A DNA stretch of 64,000 nucleotides from JBJFCE01 sp964437825 (GTDB lineage Bacteria > Bacillota > Clostridia > Lachnospirales > Lachnospiraceae): assembly GCA_964437825.1 (NCBI GenBank), contig CAYTIH010000004.1:1-64000 (forward strand), read 5' to 3'. Each line of letters begins with the position of its first letter. The stretch's first letter is position 1. Both the position numbers and the translations under genes were made by a program. The notes under the pieces are model-generated. The model worked only from the letters and a program-made list of their open reading frames with translations. It did no database searches and was not told the DNA's origin. Shown here in pieces: positions 27,367 to 35,987 of the stretch.

Positions 27367-28371
27367 ATGAAAAACAACGGTATCTTCAATACCAAAAGAG
27401 CTGTTACAGTGATTGCAGTGATTGTCTGTATCACCGTAATGTTTCTGGGAGGATTATTGGTATATGAACGTCTGACAGCAAGAAAAATACCGAAAAAGCT
27501 GTCTCATAATTTGGAGCCCTGGCTCATCAATGAGCTTGCCATGCTTGATGAAAATGCAGGATGGGCATTTGATGTGAACAATTATATTTACCGTACTACG
27601 CAAGGAACACAGTCGTTTGAGAAGATTGCCGAACTCGACTCTGTTTTTGTATCCTCCGATCATTTTGTTGATACCTGCTTTTTAAACGCAGACAGCGCCT
27701 ATTTTTCCTTCTTTGAAGATGCAAGCCGGATCGGGCTGACATACACAAACGACGGCGGAAACCAATGGAAAACGACCTATCTTCCGTATGATGAACATGT
27801 CGGAGAGGTATATGTCAGTTTCCCCCATGAGCAGACCGGATATCTTTTATACTATTATCTTACGGCAGACGGAGCATCCGCAATTTATTTGTACCAAAGT
27901 AATAACGGCGGCGAAAGCTTTGAGCTTTCGGCGGATTTGTCTGAAGTGATTTCGGGAAGTCCAACCGGAATATCGTTTGCAACAGATCAAAAGGGCTTTA
28001 TCAGTGTATCCGGAGAGGAAGGTTATCTGTATATGACCTCGGATTGCGGACAGACATGGGAGCATGTTTCACTTGATTTAAGCAGCTTACCGGATGATCC
28101 GGATTATGTAAGCGGTATGGTTCCGGTATTTTACGGTAATGACAGACAAAGCGGGAAGCTGGTACTGGAATACGGCGAGGGAGAACAAGTATCCTACGCG
28201 CTGTTTCAAACCCATGACAGCGGAAATACCTGGCGTTTGGAAGGAACTTTATTTTATAATGATGATCCTTCGTACTGGAACCGGATTATTTATTATAGTT
28301 TTTGGAGCGATCAAGACGGCTGTCTCATCGACAGATCAAATTATGTTTCGATGGCAGAGCTGATACATTAA
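27367..28371 (+). CDS. Membrane-anchored BNR/Asp-box repeat protein
   Basis: The 334-residue protein has a signal anchor (residues 10-32) and an outer beta-propeller-like domain with at least four Asp-box motifs (TNDGGNQW, SNNGGESF, TSDCGQTW, THDSGNTW). Such blades fold like sialidases or the Ycf48/Vps10 propellers, but no catalytic set is evident, so it may bind a protein or glycan. ATG 27367 follows AGAGGGA. It sits between mutS and mutL in one transcript. Nothing in the sequence links it to mismatch repair. Confidence 0.65.
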   Translation: MKNNGIFNTKRAVTVIAVIVCITVMFLGGLLVYERLTARKIPKKLSHNLEPWLINELAMLDENAGWAFDVNNYIYRTTQGTQSFEKIAELDSVFVSSDHFVDTCFLNADSAYFSFFEDASRIGLTYTNDGGNQWKTTYLPYDEHVGEVYVSFPHEQTGYLLYYYLTADGASAIYLYQSNNGGESFELSADLSEVISGSPTGISFATDQKGFISVSGEEGYLYMTSDCGQTWEHVSLDLSSLPDDPDYVSGMVPVFYGNDRQSGKLVLEYGEGEQVSYALFQTHDSGNTWRLEGTLFYNDDPSYWNRIIYYSFWSDQDGCLIDRSNYVSMAELIH

Positions 28372-28414
28372 GCCTTTATCGTCTCTCAAGCCCAAAAGAA
28401 AGGATGGAATGGTC

Positions 28415-30400
28415 ATGGCGCAAATAGCAGTCTTAGATGCAGGCACAATTGATAAGATCGCAGCCGGAGAGGTTGTGGAGCGTCCCGTCAGTGTGGTAAA
28501 AGAGCTGGCGGAAAATGCTATGGATGCCGGCGCCGGAGCGATTACCGTTGAAATCAGCGAGGGCGGCGTAAACTTTATCCGTGTCACCGACAACGGCAGC
28601 GGTATTGCGCCGGCCCAGGTAGAAACCGCCTTTCTTCGCCACGCAACCAGCAAAATAAAGTCTGTTGAGGATCTGCTGCATGTCACCTCGCTGGGCTTTC
28701 GGGGCGAGGCTCTATCCAGTATTGCGGCCGTTGCAAAGGTGGAATTGATCACCAAAACTGCGGATCAGGTCATCGGTGTGCGCTATGAAATTGAGGGCGG
28801 CAAAAAAACCGGATTTTCCGAGGTCGGTGCACCGGACGGAACCACCGTCATGGTCAGAAATCTGTTTTATAATATTCCGGTCAGGAGAAAATTTCTGAAA
28901 TCCTATGCTACGGAAGGCAGCTATATTGCAGATCTGATGGAGCATCTGGCTTTATCAAGGCCCGAGATTTCTTTTAAATTTGTAGTGAACCATGATACCA
29001 AATTCCACACCAGCGGAAACGGAGATTTGAAAGAGGTCATTTACCGTATCTACGGGCGTGATATATCGGAAAATCTATTGCCCGTCCGATATGAGGATCA
29101 GGGAATCCGGATATCCGGATACATCGGAAAGCCGGAAATGAACCGTGCTAACAGAAATTTTGAGATTTATTTTGTCAATCATCGTTATATTAGAAGCAAT
29201 CTCATTTCAAGAGCTGTGGAAGAGGCCTATAAGCCTTTCCTGATGCAGCATAAATACCCGTTCTGCGTGATTTCCGTTGAGATCGCTGCGGACGAAATTG
29301 ATGTAAACGTGCATCCGTCCAAAATGGAGATCCGTTTTATCAGACAGGCGGAATTTTATCAGATTTTATGCACAAGTATCACGATTGCCATCCGAGGAAA
29401 GGAACTCATTCCGGAAGTGATACTGGATGAGAAAGCCAGAAAGCAGGAAATCGAAGCCGAACTGAAGGAACAGACAAAGGATGTACCGGAGCCTTTTGAA
29501 AAAAGCCGGTTGCCGGAGTACGGGGAAAAGCCGCCGGCTCAGCCATATCAAAGAGAAGCGATAAAGGCAAAGGCGATGCCGCTTTCGGAGGATTCCTTCT
29601 TTACGGTAACAGGCGAAAAGTCCGAAAAAATGCAAGAATTCTTTCAATCCGATGTTCGGACGAATCTGATAAGTGAATTCAAAACGCCCCAAAAGCCTGA
29701 AAATGTAGAAATTCATGCAAATATCCCGGAGCCTCAGGAACCTGCGTCCTTAGAAAAACCGGTTCAAAAGCCGGTTCAGATGGAATTGTTTTCCGATAAA
29801 CTGTTAAGCAAAGAGTCCGTGAAAGAGCACCGGATTTTAGGACAAATTTTTGATACCTATTGGCTTGTGGCCTTTCAGGACAAGCTGTTCATCATTGACC
29901 AGCATGCGGCACATGAAAAGGTCAAATTTGAACGTCTGATGAAGCATCTGAAGGAAAAGGAGATCCCAAGCCAGCTGCTGCAGCCTCCGATGGTTCTTAC
30001 GCTGAATGCCAAAAGCAGAGGCGTTTTACAGGAATATCTTGACTATTTTGCGGCAATGGGTTTTGAAATCGAAGATTTCGGCGGAAATGAGGTCGCTATC
30101 CGTGCAGTGCCGATGGACTTATACGGATGTGATGAGAAGCGTTTGTTTGAGGAAATGCTGGATGAACTGTCGGAGGGGCCCGTAAAGGGAACACCCGAAG
30201 TGATATACCATAAGCTTGCATCCATGGCATGTAAATCGGCGGTCAAGGGAAATACCAGAATCAATGTAAGAGAAGCGCAGGAACTGATCGACGAACTGCT
30301 CACGCTGGAAAATCCGTATCATTGTCCTCACGGCAGGCCAACGATCATTTCCATGTCAAAATATGAAATAGAGAAGAAATTTAAACGTATTGTAACATAG
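28415..30400 (+). CDS. mutL: DNA mismatch repair protein MutL with endonuclease motif
   Basis: The 661-residue GHKL ATPase has the motifs EVVERPVSVVKELAENAMDA, DNGSGI and GFRGEALSSIAAV, a variable linker at about 330-470, then a C-terminal dimerisation domain. DQHAAHEKVKFE near residue 495 matches the DQHA(x)2E(x)4E metal-endonuclease motif, so this MutL should nick the new strand itself, as expected where no MutH exists. ATG 28415 is chosen; ATG 28409 is also possible with the same AGAAAGG site. It is followed by miaA. Confidence 0.94.
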   Translation: MAQIAVLDAGTIDKIAAGEVVERPVSVVKELAENAMDAGAGAITVEISEGGVNFIRVTDNGSGIAPAQVETAFLRHATSKIKSVEDLLHVTSLGFRGEALSSIAAVAKVELITKTADQVIGVRYEIEGGKKTGFSEVGAPDGTTVMVRNLFYNIPVRRKFLKSYATEGSYIADLMEHLALSRPEISFKFVVNHDTKFHTSGNGDLKEVIYRIYGRDISENLLPVRYEDQGIRISGYIGKPEMNRANRNFEIYFVNHRYIRSNLISRAVEEAYKPFLMQHKYPFCVISVEIAADEIDVNVHPSKMEIRFIRQAEFYQILCTSITIAIRGKELIPEVILDEKARKQEIEAELKEQTKDVPEPFEKSRLPEYGEKPPAQPYQREAIKAKAMPLSEDSFFTVTGEKSEKMQEFFQSDVRTNLISEFKTPQKPENVEIHANIPEPQEPASLEKPVQKPVQMELFSDKLLSKESVKEHRILGQIFDTYWLVAFQDKLFIIDQHAAHEKVKFERLMKHLKEKEIPSQLLQPPMVLTLNAKSRGVLQEYLDYFAAMGFEIEDFGGNEVAIRAVPMDLYGCDEKRLFEEMLDELSEGPVKGTPEVIYHKLASMACKSAVKGNTRINVREAQELIDELLTLENPYHCPHGRPTIISMSKYEIEKKFKRIVT

Positions 30401-30415
30401 GAGCGCAGCGATATC

Positions 30416-31414
30416 TTGGAAACGAATAAAAAACCCCTGATTATCCTGACCGGCCCAACGGCAGTCGGAAAAACAAAGTTGTCCATTCAGCTTGCAAAAG
30501 CAATCGGCGGAGAAATCATCTCCGCCGATTCCATGCAGGTATACCGCGGCATGGATATCGGTTCCGCCAAGATCAAAGAGGCGGAAAAAGAAGGAATCAG
30601 ACATTATCTGATTGATGTGCTTGATCCCGAAGAAGAATTTAATATTGTCATGTTCAAGCATATGGCAAAGGAGGCTATGTCGCAGATTTATGCAAACGGC
30701 AAAATACCGATTATCGCAGGCGGAACAGGCTTTTATATCCAGTCCGTACTCTATGATATTGATTTTTCCCCACATGATGAAAAGGACGGAATCAGAAACG
30801 AACTGGAACGGCTGGCAAAACAGGAAAACGGTACTCATCTGCTTTACGAGCGTTTAAAGCAAACAGACCCGGCATCGGCCGAAATCATTCATGAAAATAA
30901 CGTAAAAAGAGTAATTCGCGCCATTGAATTTTATGAAGAAACGGGGCAGCAAATTTCCGAACACAACAAACAGCAGCACGCCAAGGAATCCCCATATCAT
31001 TATCTGTATTTTGTTCTCAACGACGACAGGGCGCTTGTCTATGACAGGATCGATCAAAGAGTGGACCGGATGATAGCGGACGGACTTGTGGATGAGGTTC
31101 GCGCACTCAAAGACAAAGGGCTAAGGCGCGATATGGTATCCATGCAGGGACTCGGATATAAGGAAATTCTGGATTATCTGGAGGGAATCCTTACGCTTGA
31201 AGAAGCGGTATACAGAATCAAACGCGATACCAGACATTTTGCAAAACGCCAGATTACTTGGTTTAAAAAGGAGCGAGATGTCATATGGCTCGAACGAAAT
31301 GCTTTTCGCAGCGGCGCTGAAGACACAGACGAGCTTATATTACAGGCAATGCTTCAGAAGATAAAAACACGGCTTAAGGAGATTGGAACAGATGGATATG
31401 TATCAAATGTATGA
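30416..31414 (+). CDS. miaA: tRNA dimethylallyltransferase
   Basis: The 332-residue enzyme attaches a dimethylallyl group to A37 of tRNA, the substrate that MiaB later methylthiolates. The P-loop GPTAVGKTKLS is at 13-23, then SADSMQVYRGMDIGSAK and QGLGYKEILDYL. The start is TTG at 30416 behind TAGGAG. The end overlaps the next gene by 23 bases. In many Clostridia hfq follows miaA; here the next gene is the YnbB-like lyase instead. Confidence 0.94.
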   Translation: METNKKPLIILTGPTAVGKTKLSIQLAKAIGGEIISADSMQVYRGMDIGSAKIKEAEKEGIRHYLIDVLDPEEEFNIVMFKHMAKEAMSQIYANGKIPIIAGGTGFYIQSVLYDIDFSPHDEKDGIRNELERLAKQENGTHLLYERLKQTDPASAEIIHENNVKRVIRAIEFYEETGQQISEHNKQQHAKESPYHYLYFVLNDDRALVYDRIDQRVDRMIADGLVDEVRALKDKGLRRDMVSMQGLGYKEILDYLEGILTLEEAVYRIKRDTRHFAKRQITWFKKERDVIWLERNAFRSGAEDTDELILQAMLQKIKTRLKEIGTDGYVSNV

Positions 31415-32672
31415 GCAAATGGGAATATCAAAAAAGACATACGATGCCGGGGAGGCAGTCATAAAATCCCTGGAGAATCGTTTTCGCGATATTGACAGCT
31501 GTGCAGAATTCAATCAGCTCAAGGTGATCAAGGCTATGCAGGATGCCAAGGTATCGGAGGCCTGTCTGCTTGGAACCACAGGCTACGGTTACGGCGATAT
31601 CGGCCGGGATACCCTGGAACAGGTTTATGCCAATGTATTTCATACCGAGGATGCGCTGGTACGGTCCCAGATTACCTGCGGCACACATGCGCTTGCACTT
31701 GCTCTCATGAGCAATTTAAGACCGGGGGATGAGCTGTTATCGCCCGTAGGAAAACCCTACGATACCCTGGAAGAAGTGATTGGAATCAGACCCTCTAAGG
31801 GATCGCTTGCCGAATACGGCATTACCTACCGTCAGGTCGAACTGCTCCCTGACGGAGGCTTTGATTATGAAGGTATTAAGCAGGCGATCAATCCCAAAAC
31901 AAAACTGGTCACCATTCAAAGATCCAAGGGTTATCTGAATCGTCCGACCTTATCCGTACAGGCGATCGGAGAACTGATCCATTTTATCAAAGGCATCAGA
32001 CAGGACATCCTCTGCATGGTGGATAACTGCTACGGAGAATTCGTTGAAAAAACGGAGCCTTCCGACGTCGGCGCGGATATGGTGGTCGGCTCTTTAATCA
32101 AAAATCCCGGCGGCGGACTTGCGCCGATCGGCGGTTATATTGCCGGAAAAAAAGAATGTGTAGAAAATGCCGCATTCCGGCTGACCTCTCCGGGACTTGG
32201 CAAGGAGGTCGGAGCCTCCCTCGGTGTTTTAAAAGACTTTTATCAGGGGCTGTTTCTGGCACCGTCCGTGACCGCTTCCGCACTCAAGGGCGCTGTCTTT
32301 GCCGCAAATTTGTTTGAACCATGCGGTTTTTTATGTATTCCCGATGCGAAAGAAGAACGTTATGATATTATACAGGCAATTACCTTCGGTCAGCCGGAGG
32401 GCGTAATCGCATTCTGCCGGGCAATTCAGGCAGCCGCAGGAGTCGATGGCTTTGTAAATCCCGAGCCATGGGACATGCCAGGCTATGACAGCAAGGTAAT
32501 CATGGCTGCGGGAGCATTCGTATCCGGTTCTTCCATAGAATTATCCGCGGACGGACCGATGAAACCGCCGTATACCGTATTTTTTCAGGGCGGCCTCACC
32601 TGGGAGCATGCCAAATTCGGCATTTTAAAAGCATATCAGAATTTCGTGGATCAGGGACTGATCATGGGCTAG
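31392..32672 (+). CDS. Methionine gamma-lyase-family PLP enzyme (YnbB-like)
   Basis: This 426-residue member of the PF06838 group is often named aluminium-resistance or methionine gamma-lyase-family protein. It folds as a type I PLP enzyme. GTHALALALMSNLRPGD covers the cofactor-phosphate loop, and the Schiff-base lysine is in GSLIKNPGGGLAPIGG near residue 237. ATG 31392 follows AAGGAG with nine bases; a TTG at 31383 is an alternative. It overlaps miaA and is translated with it. Neither the aluminium phenotype nor the lyase activity can be confirmed from sequence. Confidence 0.85.
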   Translation: MDMYQMYEQMGISKKTYDAGEAVIKSLENRFRDIDSCAEFNQLKVIKAMQDAKVSEACLLGTTGYGYGDIGRDTLEQVYANVFHTEDALVRSQITCGTHALALALMSNLRPGDELLSPVGKPYDTLEEVIGIRPSKGSLAEYGITYRQVELLPDGGFDYEGIKQAINPKTKLVTIQRSKGYLNRPTLSVQAIGELIHFIKGIRQDILCMVDNCYGEFVEKTEPSDVGADMVVGSLIKNPGGGLAPIGGYIAGKKECVENAAFRLTSPGLGKEVGASLGVLKDFYQGLFLAPSVTASALKGAVFAANLFEPCGFLCIPDAKEERYDIIQAITFGQPEGVIAFCRAIQAAAGVDGFVNPEPWDMPGYDSKVIMAAGAFVSGSSIELSADGPMKPPYTVFFQGGLTWEHAKFGILKAYQNFVDQGLIMG

Positions 32673-32837
32673 AGATCATCCTGAATCAGGAGGACTGATC
32701 ATATGGCTCAAAAACTGATCCGTCAATAATTTTTCATGAAGTTCTATACATAAAAAACCGAATGTGGTAAAATTATAAAAGTGTGCGAAAGTATTTTTTG
32801 CCTCAAGCAATGTGAATGTACCCGGAGAGTAAACTCC

Positions 32838-33530
32838 ATGATTGAGGATATACTTATGAAAAAACAGAATATTGATAAGCCATATGAGAAATTTATGGCA
32901 TTTGGTCCTGCCTATTTAACGGACGCCGAGCTGCTCGCCATCATTATCAGAACGGGGACCGCGGGCGTGGATGCGCTGTCGCTTGCAAAACAGATTTTGA
33001 AGCTGAACGAAAACCATGACGGTCTGCTTGGACTGCATCATATCAGCTTAAGCCAGCTGATGTCCATACACGGAATCGGCGAGGTCAAGGCAGTCAGGAT
33101 CAAATGCATTGCAGAACTGTCCAATCGAATTGCATCAGCAAGAACAACGGACAGGCTGCAGTTCCAAAAGCCGGAGCTGGTAGCTGCACATTACATGGAA
33201 CAGATGAGGCATCTGGAATATGAAAAGATTCTCTGTGTCATGCTGGATAATAAAGCGCGGTTTATAAAAGATATTGTAGTATCGACCGGAACAGTCAACA
33301 CATCTATTATGTCTGCAAGAGAAATCTTTATGAAGGCGTTAGAATACCATGCCGTATATATCATGCTGTTACACAATCATCCGAGCGGCGACCCGACTCC
33401 CAGCGAGGATGATATTACATCTACGCGGAAAATCAAGGCTGCGGGTTCCATGCTTCAGATTCCTCTCCTGGATCATATTGTAATCGGAGACGGGCGGTAT
33501 ATCAGTATGGCAGAACATAGCCTGTTATAA
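32838..33530 (+). CDS. radC: RadC family JAB/MPN protein
   Basis: The 230-residue protein has the UPF0758/RadC layout: a helix-hairpin-helix-like N-terminus (LTDAELLAIIIRTGT, IHGIGEVKAVRIK) and a JAMM domain with HNHPSGDPTPSEDD near residue 175, which supplies the metal-binding His-x-His and Asp. It was once thought to act in DNA repair, but its enzymatic role is unproven. Start 32838 is chosen because GGAGAG lies nine bases upstream; ATG 32856 is close behind. It leads straight into mreB. Confidence 0.88.
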   Translation: MIEDILMKKQNIDKPYEKFMAFGPAYLTDAELLAIIIRTGTAGVDALSLAKQILKLNENHDGLLGLHHISLSQLMSIHGIGEVKAVRIKCIAELSNRIASARTTDRLQFQKPELVAAHYMEQMRHLEYEKILCVMLDNKARFIKDIVVSTGTVNTSIMSAREIFMKALEYHAVYIMLLHNHPSGDPTPSEDDITSTRKIKAAGSMLQIPLLDHIVIGDGRYISMAEHSLL

Positions 33531-33569
33531 AAAACGTAGAAAAGAGAAGCACAGAAAGGGGAAAATCAT

Positions 33570-34583
33570 TTGGGAAACAATGTTTTTGGTATTGACCTTG
33601 GTACCAGCAATATAAAGATTTACAGCAAAAATGAAGATACAATCATGGTCGAAAAGAATTTGATTGCAATAGAGAACAAAAATTCTCTGTTTGCATATGG
33701 GGATTCTGCCTATGAGATGTATGAAAAGGCGCCCTCCAATATTCATATTTCCTATCCGCTTTGCAACGGTGTAATTGCCGATATTCAGAATATGCAGCTG
33801 CTGATTAAGTATTTTATCAACGATATTTGTAAGGGCTCTATCAGGCCTTCCGACTATTATATTGCCGTTCCCACGGATGTAACGGAGGTTGAAAAACGAG
33901 CGTTCTATGATCTGGTAAAGGATGCGGGCGTTAAGGCCAAAAAGATCATGGTGGTGGAAAAAGCGGTTGCCGACGGTCTCGGGCTTGATATCGATGTAAA
34001 GAACTCTCAGGGAGTTCTTGTGGTAAACGTCGGCTATGATACAACGGAAATTTCGATCTTGTCCCTGGGCGGCATTGTTTTAAGCAAGCTGATCAAGGTC
34101 GGAGGACAGAAATTTGACGATGCCATCAGAAATGCCATCCGCAGGGAATACAGCCTGATGGTGGGCGGAAGAACTGCGGAAAAAGTCAAGATTTCTCTTG
34201 GTGAACTGGAGAAAAGCGGCAGCAATGCGGTTGTGTACGGACGTGATATCGTGACCGGGCTTCCCGTAGAACGGGAAATTCCAACCTCTCTGGTAGACGA
34301 ATGTCTGAAAGAACACTTTTCAACCATTATCGATAATATCAAGGTCATTTTGGAAAGAACTCCGCCGGAGCTGGCAGCGGATATTTACCGTCATGGCCTA
34401 TATCTGACCGGCGGCGCTTCACAGGTGGTACATCTTTCAGAGCTTGTGGCAAATGGTACCGGACTTAAGGTAAATACCATTGATAATCCGATTTCCAGCG
34501 TGGCGCTCGGATTATCCAAAATTATCAAAGAGGATCATTATAAATCCGTAGCGTATGCGATTGAAGGAATGAGCAGATCATGA
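33570..34583 (+). CDS. mreB: Rod shape-determining protein MreB
   Basis: The 337-residue actin-like ATPase makes membrane-associated filaments that guide peptidoglycan synthesis. FGIDLGTSNIKIY is the phosphate-1 loop, VVNVGYDTTEISIL near 150 is the phosphate-2 loop, and LTGGASQVVHL the adenosine motif. The start is TTG, with AAGGGGA upstream. The ORF is a little shorter at the C-terminus than some paralogues. It is first in mreB-mreC-mreD-pbp2 and overlaps mreC by four bases. Confidence 0.93.
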   Translation: MGNNVFGIDLGTSNIKIYSKNEDTIMVEKNLIAIENKNSLFAYGDSAYEMYEKAPSNIHISYPLCNGVIADIQNMQLLIKYFINDICKGSIRPSDYYIAVPTDVTEVEKRAFYDLVKDAGVKAKKIMVVEKAVADGLGLDIDVKNSQGVLVVNVGYDTTEISILSLGGIVLSKLIKVGGQKFDDAIRNAIRREYSLMVGGRTAEKVKISLGELEKSGSNAVVYGRDIVTGLPVEREIPTSLVDECLKEHFSTIIDNIKVILERTPPELAADIYRHGLYLTGGASQVVHLSELVANGTGLKVNTIDNPISSVALGLSKIIKEDHYKSVAYAIEGMSRS

Positions 34584-35449
34584 GTCCTGTTATCAAGAAA
34601 AAAGGAGAAAGATATCATTTACCAAGTAAATATCTACTGCTGATTCTGACGATTTTATGTGTAGGACTGATGCTGTTTGCGCTGACAACGGATCTGTTCC
34701 GCGGTCCCTTCAATAAGCTGGCGGGCTATATTGTAACCCCGTTTCAGGCGGGCATCAGCGAGGTGGGAAGGTACTTAAATGATCGTGCCGATGAGCTTTC
34801 TCAGATCCGGGATTTGATCGAGGAAAACGAGCGTCTCAAAGAACAGGTGGATGAACTGACGCTTCAGAACATCCAGCTGCAGCAGAACCGGTACGAACTC
34901 AATAATCTGCGCGAGCTCTATGCGCTGGACCAGGAATACGAAGAATATGACAAGATCGGCGCAAGAATCATTGCATCGGACGGCGGGAACTGGTTTTCCA
35001 CCTTCCTGATCAATAAGGGCACCAATGACGGCCTGCTTTTAGATATGAATGTCATTGCAGACGGCGGTCTGGTGGGCAGAATCACCTCCATAGGACCTGA
35101 CTGGGCCAGAGTTACTTCAATCATTGCGGATTATTCCAATGTCGGCGGAATGGTGTTGTCCACCTCGGACAGATTAATTGTTTCCGGCAGTCTTGAACTC
35201 ATGAATCAGGGCGTGATTTCGTTCTCCCAGCTGATGGATTCCAAAGATCAAGTGATTGTTGGGGACAAAATCGTAACCTCCAATATTTCTGATAAATATC
35301 TTCCCGGAATTCTGATCGGATACATAACACAGATCGATACGGATTCCAATAATCTTTCAAAATCGGGCTATTTGACGCCTGCCGTAGATTTTGAACATTT
35401 ACAGGAGGTATTAGTGATTTTGGAGGTCAAGCAGACGGCTCTGGAATAG
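34580..35449 (+). CDS. mreC: Rod shape-determining protein MreC
   Basis: This 289-residue single-pass protein has a helix at about residues 17-36, a coiled coil at about 70-110 (IEENERLKEQVDELTLQNIQ) and a C-terminal double beta-barrel. It bridges MreB and the outer synthases of the elongasome. Its ATG overlaps the mreB stop. Spacing to mreD is 16 bases. Confidence 0.93.
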   Translation: MSPVIKKKGERYHLPSKYLLLILTILCVGLMLFALTTDLFRGPFNKLAGYIVTPFQAGISEVGRYLNDRADELSQIRDLIEENERLKEQVDELTLQNIQLQQNRYELNNLRELYALDQEYEEYDKIGARIIASDGGNWFSTFLINKGTNDGLLLDMNVIADGGLVGRITSIGPDWARVTSIIADYSNVGGMVLSTSDRLIVSGSLELMNQGVISFSQLMDSKDQVIVGDKIVTSNISDKYLPGILIGYITQIDTDSNNLSKSGYLTPAVDFEHLQEVLVILEVKQTALE

Positions 35450-35465
35450 GAAAGAAGAAAGGATT

Positions 35466-35987
35466 ATGTGGAGAAAGATCGTAATTGCATTCACAGTGCT
35501 TTTGAGCTTTGTCCTGCAGGGAACTTTGATGCAGGGGATTTCACTTGGAAATATAGCGCCTAATATGCTTATTATTATTACCGCCGCCTATGGCTTTATG
35601 AGAGGAAAAAAAAGTGGTCTGTTAGTGGGCTTTTTCTGTGGTCTGTTAACAGATATCTTTTTTGGAGAAGTGATTGGTTTTTATGCAATCATTTATATGT
35701 ATATCGGATACGGAAACGGTCTGTTTCACCGTATTTTCTTTCCAGAGGATATCAAGCTTCCGTTATTTTTGATTACGGTCAGCGATTTTATCTACGGAAT
35801 CATTGTATATCTGCTTTTGTTTTTACTCCGGGGGCGTTTCGAGATTCTTTATTATCTGCTGCATGTAATCATCCCTGAAATGGTTTATACCATTGTACTG
35901 ACAGTCATTGTTTATCCGATTTGCCTGAAAATAAACCAGAAGTTTGACGAGATCGAAAAAAGGAGTGAAAAGAAGTTTGTTTCATAA
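35466..35987 (+). CDS. mreD: Rod shape-determining protein MreD
   Basis: The 173-residue integral membrane protein has about five or six helices, with the typical GFMRGKKSGLLVGFFCGLLTD and FGEVIGFYAIIYMYIGY segments. It partners MreC and PBP2. The last codons contain the ribosome site of the next gene. Confidence 0.9.
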   Translation: MWRKIVIAFTVLLSFVLQGTLMQGISLGNIAPNMLIIITAAYGFMRGKKSGLLVGFFCGLLTDIFFGEVIGFYAIIYMYIGYGNGLFHRIFFPEDIKLPLFLITVSDFIYGIIVYLLLFLLRGRFEILYYLLHVIIPEMVYTIVLTVIVYPICLKINQKFDEIEKRSEKKFVS

